64,000 nt of DNA from Ilex aquifolium (Eukaryota; Streptophyta; Magnoliopsida; Aquifoliales; Aquifoliaceae). Shown here piece by piece: positions 49,486 to 61,944 of the stretch; the stretch's first letter is position 1; each line of letters opens with the position of its first letter. The translations under genes were made by a program, and so were the position numbers. The notes under the pieces were generated by a model. That model was given only the letters and a program-made list of their open reading frames with translations, did not search any database and was not told where the DNA came from. The stretch covers positions 33,144,001-33,208,000 of the forward strand of contig OX637394.1 of assembly GCA_951799425.1 (NCBI GenBank), read 5' to 3'.

Positions 49486-52400
49486 CTATAAAAACGTACC
49501 TCTATCCTCAAATAAGAAAGGATAATTGGCACGTATAGTGTCCTCGCGCTCCCACGTCGCCTCTTTCACTCCTCGGTGCTGCCATAACATCTTCACTAGC
49601 CTCACGGTCTTGCCTCGCAAAACCTGATCTCGGCTATCCATGATACGCACCGGTCCCTCCTCGAAGGTCCCATCCACATCAACAACAAGCTCGCCCCAAT
49701 CCACCACATGAGTCGGATCTGGGGTGTATTTCCGGAGCATAGAGACATGGAACACCGCGTGAACACTCAATAAATCTGGCAGTAACGCCAACTGGTAAGC
49801 GACTGTACCAACCCTCTCAAGTATCTCAAAGGGCCCGATATACCTCGGTGACAACTTTCCTCGCTTGCCGAACCTGACCACTCCTCTCGTAGGCATCACC
49901 TTCAAGAAGACATGATCTCCCACCTCAAACTCTAGAGGTCGCCGCTGTCTATCGACGTAGCTCTTCTGCCTACTCTGAGCCGTGAGAAGACGCTTCCATA
50001 TCAAGCCCACCTTCTCTGAGGTGTCTCTAACCAAGTCCGGACCCGTAGAAGGTCTCTCTCCAACCTCTGTCCAACAAACCGGAGATCGACATGACCTCCC
50101 ATATAGTGCCTCATAGGGTGTCCTCTGTATGCTCGCCTGATAACTATTGTTATAGGCGAACTCCACCAAGGGTAAATGATCTTCTCAGCTACCCTTGAGA
50201 TCTATGACACATGCCCGTAGCATGTCCTCTAATGTCTGAATGGTCCTCTCAGATTGACCGTCCGTCTGGGGATGAAAAACAGTGCTCATCATCAGTTGTG
50301 TCCCCATGGCTCGTTGGAAACTCTCCCACAATGAGCTGTAAACCTGGGATCCCGATCCGATACTATAGATACGGGTACCCTATGCAACCGGACAATCTCC
50401 CGTATATATAACTTGCAGAATTCCTCCAGTGTGAAGGTCATCCGCACAGCCAAAAAGTGTGCCGACTTCGTAAGCCGGTCCACTATCACCCATACCGCAT
50501 CATGTCCCCGCAATGTCCGTGGCAAGTGAGTCACAAAATCCATCGTGACATGTTCCCACTTCCACTCAGCTACCTACAATGGCTGGAGTAACCCTGCTGG
50601 TCTCTGGTGTTCAGCCTTCACTTGCTGACACGTGAGACATCTACTAACAAAATCGACAACCTGCCGCTTCATCCCATTCCAATAATACTGGCGACGAAGA
50701 TCATGATACATCTTCGTGCCCCCTGGATGAACCGCAAAACGAGAGCAATGGAACTCCTTAAGGATCTCCCCTCTCAGATCCGCCAACTGAGGAACCACAA
50801 CCCTTCCTCGATACCGAAGACTACCATCCGAGTGAATGGCCCAGCCCTCGTCACCTGTACCTGCCTATACACGGTCCCGGATGGACAATAGCTCTGTGTC
50901 CTGACTCTGGGACTCAATAACCCTACTCAGTAGGGAAGGCGTAGTCACCAAACTCCCCAAAGTACCCTGAGCCTGACCCATATAGCGTAGCCCGAACTGT
51001 CTCACAGTCTCTAGCATCCGCCACTCCCGGGAAGCCACACTAGCCAAGACTCCCCGTGACTTCCGGCTGAGTGCATCAGCCACCACATTTGCCTTACCGG
51101 GGTGGTAATGCAAATTGAAGTCATAATCTTCCAGGGACTCCATCCACCTGCGTTGCCTCATGTTGAGGTCCCGCTGTGTAAAGATGTACTTCAGACTTTT
51201 GTGGTCTGAAAACACCTCGAACTGCTCACCGTATAGATAGTGGCGCCAAGCCTTCAAAGCAAAGACAATGGCCGCCAACTCCATGTCATGTGTGGGGTAA
51301 TTTTGCTCGTGGTTCTTTAACTGCCGAGAACCATAAGCCACCACCCTCCCGGACTGCATCAAGACACATCCTAGTCCGTCCTTCGAGGCATCACAATACA
51401 CAGTGTACCTCTGTCCCCTTTCCGGGACTATCAATATAGGGGTTGAAGTATACCTCCTCTTTAACTCCTGGAATGCTTTCTCGCAAGAATCATTCCACTC
51501 GAACTTGACCTCTTTTCGAGTCAACCTGGTCATAGGAGCAGCTAGTCGGGAGAAGTCATCAATAAACCGCCGGTAATACCCTGCCAATCCCAAGAAACTG
51601 CGTATCTCGAAGACTGACTTCGGCCTCTCCCAATTCATGACTGCCTCAACCTTCTCTGGGTCTACGGATACACCTGAAGCTGACACCACATGTCCCAAAA
51701 ACTTCACCTCAGTCAGCCAAAATTCACACTTGCTGAACTTGGCATACAACTGATGGTCTCTCAAGGTCTGAAGAACAATCTTCAAGTGACCCTCATGCTC
51801 CTCCTCAGACTTGGAGTAGATCAAGATGTCGTCAACAAATACTACAACAAATTGATCAAGGTAGGGTTGAAACACCCTATGCATGAGATCCATGAATGCT
51901 GCCGGAGCATTCGTCAATCCGAAAGGCATGACTGTGAACTCGAAATGTCCATACCGCGTCTGAAATGCCGTCTTAGGGATATCTGCCTCCCTAACCCTCA
52001 ACTGATGGTAACCGGTGCGGAGATCTATCTTGGAGTAGACCCGCGCCCCTCGCAGCTGATCAAACAAATCATCAATCCTCGGCAAAGGGTACCTATTCTT
52101 GATAGTAACCCTATTCAACTGTCGGTAGTCTATGCATAGCCGAAGGGTCTTATCCTTCTTCTTGGCAAACTGCACCGGAGCGCCCCAAGGTGAGGTGCTC
52201 GGCCTAATAAAGCCCCTGTCCAACAATTCCTGTAATTGGACCTTGAGTTCTTGCAACTCAGCAGGCACCATCCTATGTGGAGTCATAGAAATGAGCGATG
52301 TACCTGGGTGCAACTCAATAGTGAAGTCTACATCCCTATGTGGAGGTAATCCCGGTAATTTATCCGAAAAAACATCCTCATACTCACAAACCACACGAGG

Positions 52401-52813
52401 TAGACCCAACTCCTACTCGCCTCATTCTCCAGGGTAAGGCTTACTAGCCAACCCATCAACTGCCCGTGCCATCTAGAGTCGTACACGGCTTGGGATAAAA
52501 CATCGTGCTTATCCCCTTGAAACATGAAACAAACACCTTTCGGTGTGTGGGCAGTGACCCTCTTCCGATCACAATCAATGACAACTCAATGTGTCGCCAA
52601 CCAATCCATCTCAAGGATGACATCAAACTCCGACATGTCCATGACCCTAAGGTCCACGGTGAGTAGAATCCCCGAGATCTCTAACTCACAACCCCAACAT
52701 ATTTGATCAATACATACCCTAGCACCTAGGGGAGAACTCACATGCAATGGCTCTTCCAAGGTTCCAACCTCTAAGCCCAAATCCCTCACACAAGTCAAAT
52801 AATAATAGAGCAC
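49486..52813 (-). pseudogene. pol: Family A pol remnant, unit 2
   Basis: Domains from right to left: a short protease-like piece (about 52590-52810), RT (about 51600-52200; [17 protein letters not shown] and FVDD near 51828-51839), RNase H (about 51000-51480; [14 protein letters not shown] to [11 protein letters not shown]), integrase zinc finger and core (about 50200-50800; [24 protein letters not shown]), GPY/F module (SPRYIGPFEILERV) and chromodomain (VRLVKMLWQHRGVKEATWE). The order is that of Tekay/Del chromoviruses. It has several breaks. No gag frame lies between it and the primer site, so this unit cannot have made its own particle. Confidence 0.92.
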
Positions 52814-53124
52814 TAACTTAGTATCCCAAAGTAGGGATCAAAGTTGACCATTTTAGACTTCTCCCATTCTCTCACTAGTAGAGCGTGTGTGTCCAACTAG
52901 TAGACATTTACACCCTGAACCATTCTGTTCACTTGTTTTCCGACCCCCAATGTTATGTTTTCTAACCCTAGTGTCCCTTTTTCCATATACATCTTACCAT
53001 GTATATAATTCACTCAACAAGTAGCACATAGCATGTAGCAAGTAGAGCACATAACATGAAATGTACAATGAATGCAATGGTCTAGACCCATGCCCCTCAA
53101 GCCCTAGGTAAATCGTATACCTAG

Positions 53125-53136
53125 GCTCTGATACCA
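53125..53136 (-). other. Primer binding site, family A
   Basis: TGGTATCAGAGC on the minus strand, three bases from the LTR at 53140. The same site is at 47048-47059 and 59202-59213. Complementary to initiator tRNA-Met. Confidence 0.9.
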
Positions 53137-53139
53137 AGC

Positions 53140-55468
53140 TGTGACGCCCCAAAATCCGGGGGTCCATTGATTACCCATCAACCTGCGGAATACCCGTGGA
53201 TACCGAGTAACTCGATATCGCTCCGTTATACCCCATTTATCGGGGTCCATAATTGAACAAAAATCGGGCAGAGTCTCCTTTGTACGGGGAGCTCTACCCA
53301 AAACTCAACCTGTGCAATATATATTCAAATGACCCATCCGAGGCCCAATATAAAGCAATGACCACCCCGGGTCCATTTATAAGTAAACATTGGCCACACC
53401 GGGTCCAACTATCCATACCATTATCAAAACATGCAATGTTGTATCAAAAATAGTCCATAACAGTTCTATTACAATTCTTTTACATATACATGTCCAAAAA
53501 ACATAGTTGTCACAAGTGTTTTACATTAACGCAAAATAAAGCCACATTCGACTTTCTTCAAACATGTGGGTCCAAATTGGAGCCATCTGCCGATGTATTT
53601 CTCCCACCTGAAATGTTTTCCCGTATAGGGTGAGCAACGCCCAGTAGAGTAATTTCCTACAGAGGCTACTCCCCACCTACGTGCACATGCAATGTTCACA
53701 TTCAACATTTCGTATTCACATCAACATTCCAAGTAAGAATATGCAACTCCATATTAGAAACTACCATGTCATGCTATGAAATGAGATGGAACTCACTCAT
53801 GCAACTTTAACCCGAGTCCTCACCGCTTCCCATAACACAATGCAATGCCAATGTGTAATGAATCCGTTAATTGACGAAAAATCCACCCAATGATCGTTTG
53901 AAATAAAAGTTATTTTATTATAAAACCAAATCATTGATGGGTGTTACTCATTGAATGAGTACTTTATAAATCAAAATCTTGTGTCTTGGATCGGGCAACG
54001 GATTTTGGTATCTCAACCACCGGTTCCGTAAACACCAGCACTTTTCTGGAATTTCACCGCCGGGAAGTGCCTGAACCATGTGACCGGGTTTTGCACCCGA
54101 GGGAGAGTCTAGCCCTACTTGCTATACCCGACACAAGTTTTTCTTTCTTTCATGCAACCATGTGACTCAGTCGGATTTTCAACCCAACTTTCCCGAGCCC
54201 CCCATCAATCACCAAGAATGGTGTTTGATTAACCATGCATACACACACCCACACTCATGACTCATGCCCATGAATGTGATGTCAATTCCATGTCCATATT
54301 TCAATACATGCCTAATGAACAATTTCTACATATCAATGTATACCATGGCAATTTATATCATATGTATATAATCACCATAATCCGTTACAAGGTCAGTATA
54401 TTCAAGAGAATAAATCAACACTTCATCAACATGTTATCACATAATACATGCTAATATCACATTTCATTCACAAGGCACAAACCCACATGATTATTACATA
54501 AACACTTCCATATATCAAATCAAGTCCAGACTTAATATATACCATTTCAAATAATAAAATAAAAATCAGAATATGTGATTTTTACATTTCCAATTATCGA
54601 AACATCCTAGAAATCACAAACTAGCAATTTCTAACTACCAATTCACACTAGAATTCATCCTACCCATTTCCATAACACCAACCATAATGGAAAAATGTTA
54701 GAAATGTCCAAAACAGCCCATATAAACCCTATGGACACCTTAGGTTAGAAATAAACCCGAGTAGGAGGAAACCCTACCTCTTGGAGCGTAAAACAACCGG
54801 TAGAACCTCCAAGAACAAGATTTAAGCCCAAATCTTTGATTTTCCCAAAATTCCGTCTTTGGATCTTCGGTGAAATCAGCTCTTTTTGGTATGTACGCGT
54901 AGCCCTAGTCACGTAGATGAACTTTGACTTCTGGACTGACGAATTCCGACGGACGGAACTCCCGGAATCGGAGCGGGAAGGTTAAAGATTTTTTTTTTTT
55001 TCTTTGGTTTTGGGCGGCTGAAAAGGCTGAAGTTCAGCTGATATTTTTTCAAAAAGCTGATTTTTTTAGGATATTTATAGGCAAAAATGTGCGGTCCACA
55101 TCGCACCGCATATTTTCGACTTCCGGGTCCGTTTTTCGTCCCGAAACGATTCATTATAACTCGGATTAAGTTCAAATTAATTTTATTTGAAATTTAACTT
55201 AATTTTAGGGAAATTTTATAAAATCCATTATTGGGGACCTTTAAAATGAAATTCGCCACGCAGTCGTCTCGAACGACGTGCAAAAATCTGACTATATCGG
55301 AATTCGACGAAATTTGACAGGGTGACTAGATTCTGCGATACGAATCCAACAGCGAACTCCGTTTCCTCATCCGAGGTCTAGAGCATGAGTATTTCAAATA
55401 AGCATTAGGATGGCAAATGACCATTTTGCCTTTATTCACAAAAAATTCAAAATTTCTCGGGTTTTACA
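53140..55468 (-). repeat. Family A LTR 3 of the array, shared
   Basis: 2,329 bp, the same length as LTR 2 and differing from it at about two positions by eye. It is the 5' LTR of the unit on its left and the 3' LTR of the unit on its right. Confidence 0.93.
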
Positions 55469-55562
55469 TACTTCCCCCCTTAAAAGAATTTCGTCCCCGA
55501 AATTTACATACACATACACACGTAACCGCATGCATATGCTACAGTCATGTAATAGTAAATGA

Positions 55563-58500
55563 CTATAAAAACGTACCTCTATCCTCAAATAAGAAAGGAT
55601 AATTGGCACGTATAGTGTCCTCGCGCTCCCACGTCGCCTCTTTCACTCCTCGGTGCTGCCATAACATCTTCACTAGCCTCACGGTCTTGCCTCGCAAAAC
55701 CTGATCTCGGCTATCCATGATACGCACCGGTCCCTCCTCGAAGGTCCCATCCACATCAACAACAAGCTCGCCCCAATCCACCACATGAGTCGGATCTGGG
55801 GTGTATTTCCGGAGCATAGAGACATGGAACACCGCGTGAACACTCAATAAATCTGGCAGTAACGCCAACTGGTAAGCGACTGTACCAACCCTCTCAAGTA
55901 TCTCAAAGGGCCCGATATACCTCGGTGACAACTTTCCTCGCTTGCCGAACCTGACCACTCCTCTCGTAGGCATCACCTTCAAGAAGACATGATCTCCCAC
56001 CTCAAACTCTAGAGGTCGCCGCCGTCTATTGACGTAGCTCTTCTGCCGACTCTGAGCCGTGAGAAGACGCTTCCATATCAAGCCCACCTTCTCTGAGGTG
56101 TCTCTAACCAAGTCCGGACCCGTAGAAGGTCTCTCTCCAACCTCTGTCCAACAAACCGGAGATCGACATGACCTCCCATATAGTGCCTCATAGGGTGTCC
56201 TCTGTATGCTCGCCTGATAACTATTGTTATAGGCGAACTCCACCAAGGGTAAATGATCTTCTCAGCTACCCTTGAGATCTATGACACATGCCCGTAGCAT
56301 GTCCTCTAATGTCTGAATGGTCCTCTCAGATTGACCGTCCGTCTGGGGATGAAAAACAGTGCTCATCATCAGTTGTGTCCCCATGGCTCGTTGGAAACTC
56401 TCCCACAATGAGCTGTAAACCTGGGATCCCGATCCGATACTATAGATACGGGTACCCTATGCAACCGGACAATCTCCCGTATATATAACTTGCAGAATTC
56501 CTCCAGTGTGAAGGTCATCCGCACAGCCAAAAAGTGTGCCGACTTCGTAAGCCGGTCCACTATCACCCATACCGCATCATGTCCCCGCAATGTCCGTGGC
56601 AAGTGAGTCACAAAATCCATCGTGACATGTTCCCACTTCCACTCAGCTACCTACAATGGCTGGAGTAACCCTGCTGGTCTCTGGTGTTCAGCCTTCACTT
56701 GCTGACACGTGAGACATCTACTAACAAAATCGACAACCTGCCGCTTCATCCCATTCCAATAATACTGGCGACGAAGATCATGATACATCTTCGTGCCCCC
56801 TGGATGAACCGCAAAACGAGAGCAATGGAACTCCTTAAGGATCTCCTCTCTCAGATCCGCCAACTGAGGAACCACAACCCTTCCTCGATACCGAAGACTA
56901 CCATCCGAGTGAATGGCCCAGCCCTCGTCACCTGTACCTGCCTATACACGGTCCCGGATGGACAATAGCTCTGTGTCCTGACTCTGGGACTCAATAACCC
57001 TACTCAGTAGGGAAGGCGTAGTCACCAAACTCCCCAAAGTACCCTGAGCCTGACCCATATAGCGTAGCCCGAACTGTCTCACAGTCTCTAGCATCCGCCA
57101 CTCCCGGGAAGCCACACTAGCCAAGACTCCCCGTGACTTCCGGCTGAGTGCATCAGCCACCACATTTGCCTTACCGGGGTGGTAATGCAAATTGAAGTCA
57201 TAATCTTCCAGGGACTCCATCCACCTGCGTTGCCTCATGTTGAGGTCCCGCTGTGTAAAGATGTACTTCAGACTTTTGTGGTCTGAAAACACCTCGAACT
57301 GCTCACCGTATAGATAGTGGCGCCAAGCCTTCAAAGCAAAGACAATGGCCGCCAACTCCATGTCATGTGTGGGGTAATTTTGCTCGTGGTTCTTTAACTG
57401 CCGAGAACCATAAGCCACCACCCTCCCGGACTGCATCAAGACACATCCTAGTCCGTCCTTCGAGGCATCACAATACACAGTGTACCTCTGTCCCCTTTCC
57501 GGGACTATCAATATAGGGGTTGAAGTATACCTCCTCTTTAACTCCTGGAATGCCTTCTCGCAAGAATCATTCCACTCGAACTTGACCTCTTTTCGAGTCA
57601 ACCTGGTCATAGGAGCAGCTAGTCGGGAGAAGTCATCAATAAACCGCCGGTAATACCCTGCCAATCCCAAGAAACTGCGTATCTCGAAGACTGACTTCGG
57701 CCTCTCCCAATTCATGACTGCCTTAACCTTCTCTGGGTCTACGGATACACCTGAAGCTGACACCACATGTCCCAAAAACTTCACCTCAGTCAGCCAAAAT
57801 TCAAGCTTGCTGAACTTGGCATACAACTGATGGTCTCTCAAGGTCTGAAGAACAATCTTCAAGTGACCCTCATGCTCCTCCTCAGACTTGGAGTAGATCA
57901 AGATGTCGTCAACAAATACTACAACAAATTGATCAAGGTAGGGTTGAAACACCCTATGCATGAGATCCATGAATGCTGCCGGAGCATTCGTCAATCCGAA
58001 AGGCATGACTGTGAAATCGAAATGTCCATACTGCGTCCGAAATGCCGTCTTAGGGATATCTGCCTCCCTAACCCTCAACTGATGGTAACCGGTGCGGAGA
58101 TCTATCTTGGAGTAGACCCGCGCCCCTCGCAGCTGATCAAACAAATCATCAATCCTCGGCAAAGGGTACCTATTCTTGATAGTAACCCTATTCAACTGTC
58201 GGTAGTCTATGCATAGCCGAAGGGTCTTATCCTTCTTCTTGGCAAACTGCACCGGAGCGCCCCTAGGTGAGGTGCTCGGCCTAATAAAGCCCCTGTCCAA
58301 CAATTCCTGTAATTGGACCTTGAGTTCTTGCAACTCAGCAGGCACCATCCTATGTGGAGTCATAGAAATGAGCGATGTACCTGGGTGCAACTCAATAGTG
58401 AAGTCTACATCCCTATGTGGAGGTAATCCCGGTAATTTATCCGAAAAAACATCCTCATACTCACAAACCACACGAGGTAGACCCAACTCCTACTCGCCTC

Positions 58501-58890
58501 ATTCTCCAGGGTAAGGCTTGCTAGCCAACCCATCAACTGTCCGTGCCATCTAGAGTCGTACACGGCTTGGGATAAAACATCGTGCTTATCCCCTTGAAAC
58601 ATGAAACAAACACCTTTCGGTGTGTGGGCAGTGACCCTCTTCCGATCACAATCAATGACAACTCAGTGTGCCGCCAACCAATCCATCTCAAGGATGACAT
58701 CAAACTCCGACATGTCCATGACCCTAAGGTCCACGGTGAGTAGAATCCCCGAGATCTCTAACTCACAACCCCAACATATTTGATCAATACATACCCTAGC
58801 ACCTAGGGGAGAACTCACATGCAATGGCTCTTCCAAGGTTCCAACCTCTAAGCCCAAATCCTTCACACAAGTCAAATAATAATAGAGCAC
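55563..58890 (-). pseudogene. pol: Family A pol remnant, unit 3
   Basis: The same domain series as unit 2 with about 0.5% base differences: protease-like piece, RT with FVDD, RNase H, integrase and chromodomain. The breaks visible in unit 2 are in the main shared with this unit, so they predate the duplication. Gag is again absent. It is a fossil copy with several breaks. Confidence 0.92.
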
Positions 58891-59216
58891 TAACTTAGTA
58901 TCCCAAAGTAGGGATCAAAGTTGACCATTTGAGACTTCTCCCATTCTCTCACTAGTAGAGCGTGTGTGTCCAACTAGTAGACATTTACACCCTGAACCAT
59001 TCTGTTCACTTGTTTTTCGACCCCCAATGTTATGTTTTCTAACCCTAGTGTCCCTTTTTCCATATACATCTTACCATGTATATAATTCACTCAACAAGTA
59101 GCACATAGCATGTAGCAAGTAGAGCACATAACATGAAATGTACAATGAATGCAATGGTCTAGACCCATGCCCCTCAAGCCCTAGGTAAATCGTATACCTA
59201 GGCTCTGATACCAAGC

Positions 59217-60574
59217 TGTGACGCCCCAAAATCCGGGGGTCCGTTGATTACCCATCAACCTGCGGAATACCCGTGGATACCGAGTAACTCGATATCGCTC
59301 CGTTATACCCCATTTATCGGGGTCCATAATTGAACAAAAATCGGGCAGAGTCTCCTTTGTACGGGGAGCTCTACCCAAAACTCAACCTGTGCAATATATA
59401 TTCAGATGACCCATCCGAGGCCCAATATAAAGCAATGACCGCCCCGGGTCCATTTATAAGTAAACATTGGCCACACCGGGTCCAACTATCCATACCATTA
59501 CCAAAACATGCAATGTTGTATCAAAAATAGTCCATAACAGTTCTATTACAATTCCTTTACATATACATGTCCAAAAAACATAGTTGTCACAAGTGTTTTA
59601 CATTAACGCAAAATAAAGCCACATTCGACTTTCTTCAAACATGTGGGTCCAAATTGGAGCCATCTGCCGATGTATTTCCCCCACCTGAAATGTTTTCCCG
59701 TATAGGGTGAGCAACACCCAGTAGAGTAATTTCCTACAGAGGCTACTCCCCACCTACGTGCACATGCAATGTTCACATTCAACATTTCGTATTCACATCA
59801 ACATTCCAAGTAAGAATATGCAACTCCATATTAGAAACTACCATGCCATGCTATGAAATGAGATGGAACTCACTCATGCAACTTTAACCCGAGTCCTCAC
59901 CGCCTCCCATAACACAATGCAATGCCAATGTGTAATGAATCCGTCAATTGACGAAAAATCCACCCAATGATCGTTTGAAATAAAAGTTATTTTATTATAA
60001 AACCAAATCATTGATGGGTGTTACTCATTGAATGAGTACTTTATAAATCAAAATCTTGTGTCTTGGATCGGGCAACGGATTTTGGTATCTCAACCACCGG
60101 TTCCGTAAACACCAGCACTTTTCTGGAATTTCACCGCCGGGAAGTGCCTGAACCATGTGACCGGGTTTTGCACCCGAGGGAGAGTCTAGCCCTACTTGCT
60201 ATACCCGACACAAGTTTTTCTTTCTTTCATGCAACCATGTGACTCAGTCGGATTTTCAACCCAACTTTCCCGAGCCCCCCATCAATCACCAAGAATGGTG
60301 TTTGATTAACCATGCATACACACACCCACACTCATGACTCATGCCCATGAATGTGATGTCAATTCCATGTCCATATTTCAATACATGCCTAATGAACAAT
60401 TTCTACATATCAATGTATACCATGGCAATTTATATCATATGTATATAATCACCATAATCCGTTACAAGGTCAGTATATTCAAGAGAATATATGAACACTT
60501 CATCAACATGTTATCACATAATACATGCTAATATCACATTTCATTCACAAGGCACAAACCCACATGATTATTAC
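59217..60574 (-). repeat. Family A LTR 4 of the array (partial)
   Basis: It matches the 3' part of LTR 2 and LTR 3 with about eleven differences by eye, more than those two show between each other. A G-family LTR begins at 60575 and interrupts it; the rest may lie beyond the window. Confidence 0.9.
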
Positions 60575-60960
60575 TGTAAACCCCCGCATGTTTATAATTA
60601 TATAGTAAAGTATTTGTTTAGTGATTCATATATATAGATAATGATGTAAGAATAAATCATATGGATGGTAATAGTAGGAAAAGAATACTAGAGATGCATG
60701 TTGATTTTCTAAGTTAAGTTCGAAGACGTTTAAACTTGGAAAGGGTGATTAGACAAAATTCCAAATACTTTGAGGCCAAAATAAGGTCTCCATTGAATCC
60801 GGGAGGTCGAAAAACATTGGGAGAGGTGATATGACTTGTATAAGAGGTTAGAAAGGATTCCGGAGTTAAAATACGCTTTAGAGTGAAGTTGGGTAAAAAG
60901 TATCTTGGACACCTTCTAGTATTTTGGCCATAAATTTTTATTCTTATGTCCAATTGATCA
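60575..60960 (+). repeat. Family G LTR, left piece
   Basis: It starts TGTAAACCCCCGCATG and follows the F/C LTR pattern up to CCAATTGATC, where organelle-like DNA interrupts it. The LTR resumes at 61945. Confidence 0.85.
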
Positions 60961-61944
60961 ATATCGTATAAAGCTGCTGCTACTTCGTCCCCTTCGTTGC
61001 CTGCTTCAATCAATCGTTTTTAGAGGTCTTTAGTTGATTTGCCCATTTTTCTACGTTTTTTGGCATGTCATTATGATGATAAGAGGGGGTTATGAAAGAT
61101 CTTGTCAAATGATAAAGGAAAATGGTCTGATTATCCACTTTTGTCCGTAGCTCCTCTCTCAGAAAGACGTCAGAGACTGTACTGCCAGATTATCAGGAGC
61201 TTAGAGGCGAGGTTCCGCTTCGAGCGAAGCGATCTACAAAGAGAAAACCTCCTCCGGGGGGGGTTTGGGGAATCATAGTCCAGACTAAAGAAAGTCTGGA
61301 GCTCTAACAAGGCCCTATTCCTTCTGTGAAGAAGGAATAGAGTAAGGCCTTGACCGAAAAAAAATCGGTTTTTTCCCTAACCCAAGTCCCATCAAAAGCA
61401 TTTTTTTCCTTATTTCCCCTGGTCCCTTAAGACACCCAATTCCCCGGTTTGGAGCCACCTTCTTCGCCCAGCTTGCTTTTTACCATGCCCATACCATGTA
61501 GCAATGGCGAATCCAAGTTAGACAACAGAAACTATTGGACCAACTTTCAGCTACTTCAGTCCCACGTGTCGGTTGTAAATCTAACTCGAACTTGAAACCT
61601 TGCTTGGGTATTGCGTATGTGATGTTCGAAAGCACTGTCCTGGTCTAGTCAGAGAAAGTAACTTAGTTGTCTCGGAACCTCTCTCTTACCTTTGGGGTAA
61701 AGAAGTACCGTTCCGGGTCCTTGATAAAGAACACTTGCTATTCCGGTGGGCGTTGGTGTCTGAGGGCCACGCTCCAAGTGATACAGCAAGTGAGCAACCC
61801 GATTTCTTTATCAGCAAAGGACCCACCTTGTCCAGTAACCATTCTGAGTGGGTGTACGAGACTAGGAGAAACTGCTAGATTTTCACTAAAAAACTAAGAG
61901 GATACGTACGAGAAGGCGGACATCGACGGCTGTAAGTCGGAGAC
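60961..61944. other. Organelle-like (probably mitochondrial) DNA inside an LTR
   Basis: About 984 bp with no similarity to any LTR here, precisely interrupting the G LTR. It has a GC-richer, plant-mitochondrial look: GCTTCGAGCGAAGCGATC, a series of strong stem-loops at 61279-61370 and irregular non-coding sequence. On the minus strand the left end reads LIEAGNEGDEVAAALYDI in one frame; I could not identify the protein. Related LTRs show that only about four to five bases were lost at the insertion point and that no target duplication was made, as expected for end-joining capture. The mitochondrial assignment is from memory of such sequences, not from a search. Confidence 0.6.
61279..61369 (+). 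other. Triple stem-loop in the organelle-like insert
   Basis: TCCAGACT / AGTCTGGA (61279-61286, 61293-61300); CTATTCCTTCT / AGAAGGAATAG (61315-61325, 61330-61340) enclosed by AAGGCC / GGCCTT (61309-61314, 61346-61351); ACCGA / TCGGT (61353-61357, 61365-61369) followed by a T-run. Consecutive stem-loops of this kind are typical of plant mitochondrial mRNA 3' ends. Confidence 0.7.

Larger units (their letters stand above)
42694..60574 (-). mobile_element. Tandem array of family A chromovirus, 6,077-bp period
   Basis: LTR starts at 47063, 53140 and 59217 are spaced exactly 6,077 bp apart. Internal regions alternate with shared LTRs: a partial first unit (42694-47062), two full periods (47063-53139 and 53140-59216) and a partial final LTR (59217-60574). 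By eye the LTRs at 47063 and 53140 differ at about two positions in 2,329 bp and the internal regions at about twenty in 3,748 bp. None of the units has a recognisable gag. Array growth looks very recent. Confidence 0.92.

Noticed and set aside
60714-61013. Minus-strand frame running from the organelle-like insert into the LTR
   Set aside because: It crosses the insertion junction, so it is a chance fusion. Only the LIEAGNEGDEVAAALYDI end might come from a real organelle frame.
61600-61897. Two overlapping frames of 76-92 residues in the organelle-like insert
   Set aside because: No motif or mitochondrial protein recognised, and the frames overlap each other in different phases. They are more likely non-coding organelle sequence.
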